Assembly: GCA_000715685.1 (NCBI GenBank)
Contig: KL569475.1
Coordinates: 4,417-9,525 of the forward strand
Source of the DNA: Streptomyces lilacinus
Lineage (GTDB): Bacteria > Actinomycetota > Actinomycetes > Streptomycetales > Streptomycetaceae
DNA length: 5,109 nucleotides
Direction of reading: 5' to 3'
Shown here in pieces: positions 1 through 5,093 of the stretch; positions within the stretch are counted from its first letter, which is position 1; each line of letters starts with the position of its first letter. A model generated the notes under the pieces. It saw nothing but the letters and a program-made list of their open reading frames with translations, searched no databases and was not told where the DNA came from. The translations under genes were made by a program, and so were the position numbers.

Positions 1-19
1 AGATGTGTATAAGAGACAG
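1..19 (+). other. Tn5 mosaic-end / Nextera adapter remnant (left)
   Basis: The first 19 bases, AGATGTGTATAAGAGACAG, are an exact match to the Tn5 transposase mosaic end used in tagmentation libraries. The orientation, with the GACAG end against the insert, is that of an adapter joined to target DNA. This is sequencing-library residue, not part of the genome. Genomic sequence starts at base 20, and any reading frame running into this stretch is artificial. Confidence 0.97.
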
Positions 20-1219
20 AGGGTCGACGATCGCGACGGTCTGGTCGGCGACGGAGGCGCCGCAGCCGACGACGGTGCGGGCGCCCTCGCCGGGGGCCGC
101 GTCGACGGCGCGGTCCCGCGCCAGGTCGTCCGCGACGAGGCGGCGGGCCGTGGGCGGGGCGTGCCGGTCGCCGCCGGAGACGACGAGGGTCGCCTCGGCC
201 AGTCCGTAGGCGGGGTAGAGCGCCTCGCGCCGGAAGCCGGCCCCTTCGAAGGTCGCGGCGAACCGGTCGAGCGTGCCGAGGCGTACGGGCTCGGCGCCGT
301 TGAGGGCGAGCCGCCAGGTGCTCAGGTCGAGGGCGGCGCGGTCCTCCTCGGAGACCTTCGTCGCGCAGAGGTCGTACGCGAAGTTGGGCGCGCCGCTGAG
401 CGTGGCCCGGTGCTCGGAGATGGCCCGCAGCCAGCGGACGGGGCGCTTGAGGAAGGAGAACGGCGACATGTAGGTCACCGGGTATCCGCCGTGCGCGGGG
501 GCCAGCAGGCCGAAGATGAGGCCCAGGTCGTGGTAGGGCGGCAGCCAGGTGACCATGTGGTCGTCGGGGCCGGCGCCGTAGAGCCGCCGGTTCTGCTGCT
601 CGAGGTTGTGCAGCAGGTTGGCGTGCGTGACCATCACGCCCTTGGGGCGGCTGGTGGATCCCGAGGTGTACTGCAGGAAGGCCAGGTCGTCGCCGGTGAG
701 GTCGGGGTGCCGCCAGGAGTCCGCGGCCGTCGCGTCGACGGTGTCGACGCTCAGCCAGGTCGGCTCGCCGAGGGCGGGGGCGAGGGCGGTGAAGTGGTCG
801 GCCATGGCGGTCACCGCGGCGGGGGCGAGGACGACGGCGGGCCGGGCGTCCTCGATGATGCCGACCAGGCGCGGCAGCGTGCGCTTGAGGAAGGCGGGGT
901 CCGGCGGGTACACCGGCACCGCGGTCACCCCCGCGTAGAGGCAGGCGAGGAACGAGGCCACGTAGTCCGGGCCGGCGGGGCAGAGGATCAGGGCGCGTTC
1001 CCCGGCGGGTACGCGCTCCTGGAGGGCGGCCGCGATCGCGCGGATCCTCAGGTCCGTCTCGGCGTTGGTGCCGCCGACCGGGGTGCCCTCGCCGTCGACG
1101 AGGAACCGGAAGATGCGCTCCGCCGGGTTTTCGGCGAAGACGGCCCGGAAATGCTCGACCAGTGTCGCGGATTCGCGCCCCGGCCCGGAGCCTTTCGATG
1201 TTTTCGAGTGCGTGCGCAT
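20..1219 (-). CDS. Fatty-acyl-AMP ligase (FAAL), N-terminal 400 residues, 3' end cut off
   Basis: Adenylate-forming enzyme that converts a free fatty acid and ATP to acyl-AMP, which is then passed to the phosphopantetheine arm of a carrier protein in lipopeptide or PKS/NRPS assembly. My translation starts at ATG 1219 (MRTHSKTSKG) and stays open for 400 codons to base 20, where the adapter interrupts it. Visible motifs: P-loop TSGSTSRPKGV (residues 185-195), TWLPPYHDLGLI (224-235), GAPNFAYDLC (276-285), NGAEPVR (307-313) and YGLAEATL (338-345). The PYHDLGLI, PNFAYDLC and YGLAEATL wording is typical of FAALs rather than acyl-CoA ligases. FAALs are usually near 570-600 residues, so the small C-terminal domain with its catalytic Lys is missing; this is truncation by the window, not a pseudogene. 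GAGGGGGG at 1228-1235, 8 nt upstream, is the ribosome binding site. It is last in the visible gene order and has a possible promoter of its own. The likely loading partner is the ACP at 3101-3340 or a carrier domain outside the window. Confidence 0.93.
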
Positions 1220-1278
1220 TGCTGCCGCCCCCCTCGTTGTTTCGGTCGGATCTGCCGATCTGCCCGGGACCTCGGGGG

Positions 1279-1307
1279 ACTTTATGCAGCCCCCGCAGCC
1301 GGTTCAA
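1279..1307 (-). promoter_or_regulatory. Candidate promoter for the FAAL gene
   Basis: On the minus strand, TTGAAC (1302-1307) and TAAAGT (1279-1284) are separated by exactly 17 bp. Each matches 4 of 6 bases of the sigma-70/HrdB-type -35 and -10 consensus. Transcription would start near 1272, giving a leader of about 50 nt before the FAAL ATG. The 124-nt gap after the epimerase-like gene is long for this otherwise compact operon, which fits a separate promoter. This is a pattern match only; readthrough from the upstream genes remains possible. Confidence 0.4.
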
Positions 1308-1319
1308 GCGATGTTCAAG
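1302..1319 (-). repeat. Pair of CTTGAAC direct repeats, 11 bp apart, overlapping the -35
   Basis: The minus strand reads CTTGAAC-ATCG-CTTGAAC: two identical heptamers with a 4-bp spacer, the downstream copy containing the proposed -35 hexamer. Heptamer direct repeats with an 11-bp period over the -35 are the known site architecture of SARP activators. However, the distance here to the -10 (17 bp) is larger than the roughly 8 bp usual for SARP promoters, so the assignment is uncertain. Confidence 0.35.
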
Positions 1320-1323
1320 AAGC

Positions 1324-1333
1324 CCGAATTCGG
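1324..1333. repeat. 10-bp perfect palindrome just after the epimerase-like gene
   Basis: CCGAATTCGG is a perfect palindrome 10-19 nt downstream of the TGA at 1344-1346. It has no loop and no following T-run, so it is not convincing as a terminator. It could be a weak protein-binding site or chance. Confidence 0.3.
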
Positions 1334-1343
1334 AAGCCGGGGT

Positions 1344-1838
1344 TCACGTGTCGCGGCCCGGTTCGACGAGCTCGACCAGGACGCCGCCGGCGTCGGCGGG
1401 GTGCACGAAGTTGATGCGCGAGCCGGCCGTGCCGCGTCGCGGGGCGTCGTACAGCAGTCGGGCGCCGCGCTCGCGGAGCGCGGCCGCGGCGGCCTCGACG
1501 TCGGTCACGGTGTACGCGACCTGCTGGATTCCCGGCCCGGCGCGGTCGAGGAAGCGGGCGATGGTGGAGCCCGGTGACAGCGGCGCGAGCAGTTGGACGC
1601 GGCCGGCGGCGCCGGGGGCGACCTCGAGCATGGCCTCGCGCACGCCCTGCTCGATGTTCTCCTCCGTGTGGACGCAGCGCATGCCGAAGACCCGTTGATA
1701 CCGCTCGACGGCCTCGTCGAGATCCGGCACCGCGATTCCCACGTGGTCGATTCCGACGAGTCCGATGTCGGTGACGTGGTTTTCCGTTGGAGCGTTTTCC
1801 ACCATGGGTCGGCGGCGGAACGACGCCTTTTCGGGCAT
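1344..1838 (-). CDS. Methylmalonyl-CoA-epimerase-like VOC-family protein
   Basis: 164-residue vicinal-oxygen-chelate protein closest to methylmalonyl-CoA epimerase, which interconverts (2R)- and (2S)-methylmalonyl-CoA and so supplies the (2S) extender used by polyketide synthases. Two VOC half-repeats are visible: IDHVGIAVPDLDEAVERY (30-47) and GIQQVAYTVTDVEAA (103-117). Compared from memory with the Propionibacterium enzyme, the ligand His12 corresponds to His32, catalytic Glu48 to Glu68 in EQGVREAM, Gln65 to Gln82 in VQLLAPL, and Glu141 to Glu156 in LVELVEP. RINFVHP (141-147) is also typical. The oddity is IQQVAY: the usual HH is QQ, so the His91 metal ligand is Gln106. ATG 1838 is chosen because GGGGGGAAGG (1846-1855) lies 7 nt upstream; the inner Met12 has no such site. 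This leaves an extension of about 25 residues before the fold. It starts 42 nt after the KAS II stop. It could instead be another VOC enzyme acting on an acyl-CoA. Confidence 0.82.
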   Translation of the reverse strand: MPEKASFRRRPMVENAPTENHVTDIGLVGIDHVGIAVPDLDEAVERYQRVFGMRCVHTEENIEQGVREAMLEVAPGAAGRVQLLAPLSPGSTIARFLDRAGPGIQQVAYTVTDVEAAAAALRERGARLLYDAPRRGTAGSRINFVHPADAGGVLVELVEPGRDT

Positions 1839-1880
1839 GGCTCCGCCTTCCCCCCTCTCGTAGTTTGGAGAAACGGTGAT

Positions 1881-3101
1881 TCAGGCCGCGGCGATCGCCA
1901 GAGCGGCGTTCTGTCCGCCGAATCCGCAGGAATTGCTCAGCGCGAGGTCCGCGCGGGTGTCGGTGGGCGCGGCGGCGACGTCGATGTCGATGCGGGGGTC
2001 GAGTCGCGTCAGGTTGGCGGTGGGCGGCACCCGGCCCTGCTCGAGGGTCAGCACGGTGAGGGCGGCCTCCACCGCGCCGGCGGCGCCGAGCAGGTGTCCC
2101 GTCACGCCCTTGGTGGAGGTGACGAGCGGGCGGGCGGTCAGCATCCGACTGAGCACGCGCGCCTCGACGAGGTCGTTGAGCGGGGTGGCGGTGCCGTGGG
2201 CGTTGACGTGCCCGACGTCGGCGGGGCCGGCGCCCGCGTCGGCGAGGGCGGCGCGCAGCGCCTGCTCCAGGCCGGCGCCCTCGGGGTGCGGGCTGGTCAT
2301 GTGGTGGGCGTCGGCGGTCGCGCCGTACCCGACGATCCGGCCGCGCACCCGGGCACCGCGGGCCCGGGCGTCGGCGGTGCGCTCGAGCACGAGCACGCCG
2401 GCCCCCTCGGCGGCGACGAAGCCGTCGCGGTCGGCGTCGAAGGGCCGGGAGGCACCCGCCGGGTCGTCCTCGCGCCGGGAGAGCGCGCCCATCTGCGCGA
2501 AGCCGGCCATGACCAGCGGCGTGATCATCGCTTCGCTGCCGCCCGCGAGGACGATGTCGCAGCGGTCGAGGGCGAGCAGGTCCCGGGCCGTGCCGATGGC
2601 GGTGGCCCCGGAGGCGCAGGCGGTCGCCACCACGAGGTTGGGGCCGCTCGCGCGGAACTCCATGGCGGCCTGGCCGGCCAGCATGTTGGGCAGCTGCATG
2701 GGCAGCAGCAGCGGGGACACCTTGGCGGCGCCGCGGTCGCGCAGGACGTGGTGCTGGCGCTCCACGGTCTCCGGCCCGCCGTCGGCGCAGCCGAGGACCA
2801 CGCCGACCCGGGCGCCGTCCCACGTCTCGGGGTCGAGGCCGGCGTCGGCGATCGCCTCCCGCGCGGCGACGAGCGCGAACTGCGTGAAGCGGTCGAGGCG
2901 GTAGGCGCGGCGGGCGCCGAGCAGGGCGTCGGGGTCGAAGCCGGGCACCCGGCAGGAGATCCGTACGGGGCCGTCCTCGAGGGCGGGGTCGACGGCGGCC
3001 GTCGGCCGGCCCTCGAGGACCGCGGTCCAGCTGGGGCCGACGCCCACGCCGCCGGGGGTGACGAGGCCGAGGCCGGTGACGGCGACTTCGTTGCCGGGCA
3101 T
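1881..3101 (-). CDS. 3-oxoacyl-ACP synthase II (KAS II, FabF-type), elongating ketosynthase
   Basis: 406-residue thiolase-fold condensing enzyme that joins malonyl-ACP to an acyl chain, usual length for FabF. The full active site is visible: Cys162 in VVATACASGATAIG, His302 in NAHGTATPLND, Lys331 and His336 in STKGVTGHLLGAAGA, and the closing GFGGQN loop (393-398). The presence of Cys162 argues against a chain-length-factor (KS-beta) subunit. PFDADRDGFVAAEGAGVLVLE (220-240) is also conserved in the family. Two differences from E. coli FabF stand out: SNSCGFGGQN replaces SNSFGFGGTN, and Asp107 (GCADGG) sits where E. coli has Ile108, at the floor of the acyl pocket. The ATG shares one base with the ACP stop (TGATG at 3099-3103). 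The nearest GGAG is about 14 nt upstream, so translation is probably coupled to that of the ACP. It most likely extends chains on that ACP rather than serving bulk fatty-acid synthesis. Confidence 0.93.
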   Translation of the reverse strand: MPGNEVAVTGLGLVTPGGVGVGPSWTAVLEGRPTAAVDPALEDGPVRISCRVPGFDPDALLGARRAYRLDRFTQFALVAAREAIADAGLDPETWDGARVGVVLGCADGGPETVERQHHVLRDRGAAKVSPLLLPMQLPNMLAGQAAMEFRASGPNLVVATACASGATAIGTARDLLALDRCDIVLAGGSEAMITPLVMAGFAQMGALSRREDDPAGASRPFDADRDGFVAAEGAGVLVLERTADARARGARVRGRIVGYGATADAHHMTSPHPEGAGLEQALRAALADAGAGPADVGHVNAHGTATPLNDLVEARVLSRMLTARPLVTSTKGVTGHLLGAAGAVEAALTVLTLEQGRVPPTANLTRLDPRIDIDVAAAPTDTRADLALSNSCGFGGQNAALAIAAA

Positions 3102-3340
3102 CAGGCCGTGGTGCTCCGCTCTTCCATGAGGCCGACCATGGCGCCGATGGTCGGGGCCCGCAGCAGTTCGTCGTCGCCGATCTCCAGGCCGAACTCCTGC
3201 TCGATCATCAGGGACAGCTCGACCATGGCCAGCGAGTCCAGCTCGATGTCCTCCCAGGTCGCCTCGGGCGTCACCTGCTCGGGTGTCACCTTGAGGTTGT
3301 TGACCAGGATTTCCTTGATTTGCTCGAACCGCACGGACAC
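3101..3340 (-). CDS. Free-standing acyl carrier protein
   Basis: 79-residue acidic carrier protein that holds the growing acyl chain as a thioester on phosphopantetheine. The attachment site is Ser36 in ELDSLAMVEL (34-43), followed by the acidic recognition helix and IEQEFGLEIGDDELL (46-60). DSLAMVEL differs from the DSLDTVEL of primary AcpP, and together with its neighbours this suggests a dedicated secondary-metabolism ACP. The start is GTG at 3340, chosen because AAAGGAG (3346-3352) lies 5 nt upstream; a second in-frame GTG two codons later is worse placed. It lies between KAS III (79-nt gap) and KAS II (one-base overlap), and is the obvious shared partner of both. A phosphopantetheinyl transferase must come from elsewhere. 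Confidence 0.95.
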   Translation of the reverse strand: MSVRFEQIKEILVNNLKVTPEQVTPEATWEDIELDSLAMVELSLMIEQEFGLEIGDDELLRAPTIGAMVGLMEERSTTA

Positions 3341-3345
3341 GGCGT

Positions 3346-3352
3346 CTCCTTT
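3346..3352 (-). promoter_or_regulatory. Ribosome binding site of the ACP gene
   Basis: AAAGGAG on the minus strand, 5 nt before the GTG at 3340. It is the strongest Shine-Dalgarno match in the window and fixes the GTG start. It is preceded in the transcript by a pyrimidine-rich stretch (about 3353-3377). Confidence 0.8.
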
Positions 3353-3386
3353 CGAGAGAGGGGGGAAGCAGGGAAGGCGGGGCCGC

Positions 3387-3430
3387 TCAAAGGGCCTTCA
3401 AAGGGCCTTCAGAGGGCCTTCAGAGGGCCT
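3387..3430 (-). repeat. Four tandem copies of an 11-bp repeat spanning the KAS III stop codon
   Basis: On the plus strand the units are TCAAAGGGCCT twice, then TCAGAGGGCCT twice, with a fifth TCA at 3431. On the gene strand every unit supplies a TGA. Because 11 is not a multiple of three, the TGAs (at 3431, 3420, 3409, 3398 and 3387) fall in all three frames. The KAS III stop is the one at 3420-3422, and its last residues (KAL) are encoded at the edge of the array. Near-identity of the copies suggests recent slippage-driven expansion. Confidence 0.9.
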
Positions 3431-4487
3431 TCACCTCGGGCCACCGCAGCGTCGTGGCCCCCCAGGCGAGGCCGCCGCCGAACGCGGTGAGCAGGACGCG
3501 GTGGCCCGGCGCCAGCGCGCCCTCGGCCGCGGCCTGGGCCAGCAGCAGTGGGATGGAGGCGGCGCCGGTGTTGCCGACCCGCTCGATGTTGGACAGCTGT
3601 CGTTCGGCCGGGATCCGCAGCCGGTCCGCGACGGTGGCGAGGATGCGGGCGTTGGCCTGGTGGGCGGCCAGCCGGTCGATGTCCGCGAGCCGCAGGCCCG
3701 CCCGCTCGACCGCGGTGTGGCAGGCGGCGGTCATGTGCGTGACCGCGTGCCGGTAGGTGTCGCGACCGTGCATGCGGAAGAACTCCTCGCCGGGGGCGGC
3801 GGGCACCCCGGAGGAGCGCTGCCGGGAGCCGCCGGCGGGCACCTCGATGAGGTGGGCGAGCGCGCCGTCGCTGCCCAGCACCACGGGGCCCAGCGCGCCC
3901 GGCTCGTCGGCCTCGCCGGCCCGCAGCAGCACCGCGCCCGCGCCGTCCGCGAAGATCACGGCGGTGGTGCGGTCGGTCGGGTCGACGATGGTGGTGAAGG
4001 CGTCGGCGGCGATGACCAGGACCCGCTCGGCGGTGCCGGCCGCGATGAGGCCGGCGGCGGTCGCCAGGGCGTAGAGGAAGCCGGTGCACACGGCCGCGAC
4101 GTCGAAGGCGGCCGCTCCGGTCAGCCCGAGCCGGGCGGCGACGTCGGGCGCGGTGGCCGGGCAGGGCCGGTCGGGGGTGGTGGTGGCCAGCACGACCGCG
4201 TCGGCCCCGGGTTCACCGGCGGAGGTCAGCGCCCGCCGGCCGGCCTCGACCGCCAGGTCCGAGGTGGCGGTGCCGGGGGCGACGACGTGCCGGGTGGCGA
4301 TGCCGGTGCGGGTGCGGATCCATTCGTCCGAGGTGTCCAGCCGCGCCTCGAGGTCCTGATTGGTGACGACGTCGGGGGGCACGTACGAGCCGATCCCGGC
4401 GACGACCGCGGCGCGCCCCGGCGGCGGACCGGCCACGGCGGGGCCGGACTGACCTGAATTCGCCGATGCGGCCGTGAAATCGGTCAT
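3420..4487 (-). CDS. 3-oxoacyl-ACP synthase III (KAS III, FabH-type), chain-initiating ketosynthase
   Basis: 355-residue condensing enzyme that starts chains by joining an acyl-CoA primer to malonyl-ACP. The Cys-His-Asn triad is visible: Cys134 in AAVCTGFLYAL, His276 in AAHQANARIL and Asn306 in ERVGNTGAASIP. SDEWIRTRTGI (53-63) is the usual FabH CoA-binding segment and FGGGLAWGATTLRW (336-349) the usual C-terminal end. Canonical FabH motifs favour true chain initiation over the acyltransferase-like KAS III variants. The ATG at 4487 is chosen because AAGGAG (4499-4504) lies 11 nt upstream and MTDFTA begins there. A longer version from a TTG at 4571 has no ribosome binding site and would add a Pro/Gly-rich stretch unlike FabH. 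About 25 low-complexity residues still precede the fold. The last residues, PEVKAL, run past the family's usual end into the 11-bp tandem repeat. It is first in the visible biosynthetic gene order, after a long gap carrying phased repeats. Confidence 0.93.
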   Translation of the reverse strand: MTDFTAASANSGQSGPAVAGPPPGRAAVVAGIGSYVPPDVVTNQDLEARLDTSDEWIRTRTGIATRHVVAPGTATSDLAVEAGRRALTSAGEPGADAVVLATTTPDRPCPATAPDVAARLGLTGAAAFDVAAVCTGFLYALATAAGLIAAGTAERVLVIAADAFTTIVDPTDRTTAVIFADGAGAVLLRAGEADEPGALGPVVLGSDGALAHLIEVPAGGSRQRSSGVPAAPGEEFFRMHGRDTYRHAVTHMTAACHTAVERAGLRLADIDRLAAHQANARILATVADRLRIPAERQLSNIERVGNTGAASIPLLLAQAAAEGALAPGHRVLLTAFGGGLAWGATTLRWPEVKAL

Positions 4488-4580
4488 GGTGCCGAGTTCT
4501 CCTTCCTGGTGGGGCCCGCCCGGCGGGCGAGGAGATACGGGTCCGGGGGACGGCCGGTTGGCGAAAAACAATGAGGCCGT

Positions 4581-4702
4581 TGCCGGATCTACGACGGGTC
4601 ACGACGGATCTCTGTCGGACCTGGGAACAGATCCAGGACGTATCCGTGACGGATCTATGGCGAATTGGTACGGGATCCCTTGACGGATCCCTGACGGATC
4701 AA
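4581..4702 (+). repeat. Degenerate array of about 11 direct repeats at 11-bp phase, consensus TGACGGATCYM
   Basis: Units begin at 4581, 4592, 4602, 4613, 4625, 4636, 4647, 4658, 4669, 4681 and 4692, steps of 10-12 and mostly 11 bp. The best copies are TGACGGATCTA (4647), TGACGGATCCC (4681), TGACGGATCAA (4692) and CGACGGATCTC (4602). Weaker copies include TGCCGGATCTA, GGACGTATCCG, GAACAGATCCA and TGGCGAATTGG. On the gene strand the core reads GATCCGTCA. The spacing puts every copy on about the same face of the helix, as in a multi-site operator. It is not CRISPR: the units are too short and there are no spacers. Confidence 0.75.
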
Positions 4703-4720
4703 TGGCCGGAGATGGCGCGA

Positions 4721-4742
4721 AATCGATTCGGACAAAGGTCCG
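4721..4742. repeat. Palindrome plus adjacent small inverted repeat
   Basis: AATCGATT (4721-4728) is a perfect 8-bp palindrome. It abuts CGGAC-AAAG-GTCCG (4729-4742), a 5-bp stem with a 4-nt loop. The stem is too short for a convincing terminator and has no T-run on the gene strand. It could be an operator half-site pair next to the phased array, or chance in GC-rich DNA. Confidence 0.35.
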
Positions 4743-4833
4743 GCGGCGCCTCTCAGTTGTATCCAGGGTGCATCCGTGCGGCAAGCAACGATCACGGGAC
4801 CGCAGGACACTTGCACACAGCAACTACGTCGTA

Positions 4834-5093
4834 TCAGCCCGCTTTGCCGCGGTTTCCCACGCCCCGCCGCTCGAGTTCCCGGGCGAACTGCAGCCACAGT
4901 TCGCCGCAGCGTCGGGCCGAGCGGGCGACGTCGGCGGCGCGGGGCGTGGGCACGCCCTCGGCGAGCCACCGCCACTTGTCCGGGGCCAGGGAGTGCGAGG
5001 TGAGCAGGTGCAGCAGCGTCCGCCCCGACTCGGTGAAGCGCAGCGAGGGGTCGCGGCGCATGTTGGCCAGCACCGAGCGGCTCACCGCCGGCG
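4834..5093 (-). CDS. C-terminal fragment, possibly of a ParB/StrR-like DNA-binding regulator
   Basis: An open frame ending with TGA at 4834-4836 and running off the right edge into the adapter, giving at least 85 residues. A GTG at 5085 could be a start, but there is no room to judge a ribosome binding site and the frame stays open upstream, so a longer gene is more likely. It is predicted mostly helical and rich in Arg, with RDPSLRFTESGRTLLHLL (11-28), WRWLAEGVP (38-46) and CGELWLQFARELERRG (60-75). From memory, this RDPSLRFTESGR...ELERR tail resembles the C-terminus of ParB-N-domain proteins of the StrR-like kind found in streptomycete biosynthetic clusters. The diagnostic ParB and helix-turn-helix parts would lie outside the window, so this is tentative. 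If correct, it is a plausible pathway regulator sited directly upstream of the phased repeats. Otherwise it is an unknown actinobacterial protein. Confidence 0.6.

Larger units (their letters stand above)
4488..4833. other. 346-bp intergenic region upstream of KAS III
   Basis: There is no convincing gene here. The small frames crossing it have no family features and owe their DPS-like peptide repeats to the 11-bp DNA repeats. The region holds the KAS III ribosome binding site, one A/T-rich patch (4561-4573), the 11-bp-phased array (4581-4702), the AATCGATT palindrome (4721-4728) and a small inverted repeat (4729-4742). I see no clear -35/-10 pair for KAS III on the minus strand. CATTGT (4568-4573), about 8 nt beyond the last repeat in the direction of transcription, is the best -10 candidate and is weak. 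No T-tailed hairpin terminator follows the gene at the right edge. Confidence 0.6.

Noticed and set aside
1315..2823. 502-residue minus-strand frame crossing the KAS II and epimerase genes
   Set aside because: It is Arg/Pro-rich and has no motifs. It overlaps the KAS II and epimerase-like genes, which have complete active-site motifs and good ribosome binding sites.
1593..4457. 954-residue open frame on the plus strand
   Set aside because: It is antisense to four well-supported genes, lacks any recognisable family, and has the Gly/Arg/Val-rich composition expected of shadow frames in very GC-rich DNA. The 469-residue plus frame at 5-1414, antisense to the FAAL, is rejected for the same reason.
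3420..4571. Longer KAS III starting at a TTG at 4571
   Set aside because: No ribosome binding site precedes the TTG, and the added 28 residues are Pro/Gly-rich and unlike FabH. The ATG at 4487 has AAGGAG upstream.
4581..4702. CRISPR array
   Set aside because: The units are only 11 bp, degenerate and contiguous, with no unique spacers and no cas genes.
4729..4742. Rho-independent terminator for the gene at the right edge
   Set aside because: The stem is only 5 bp, there is no T-run on the gene strand, and it lies about 90 nt past the stop codon.
4599..4823. Small minus-strand frame with repeated DPS-type peptides
   Set aside because: The peptide repeat follows from the 11-bp DNA array. The 11-bp period is not a multiple of three and the peptide has no family features, so it is not a coding repeat.
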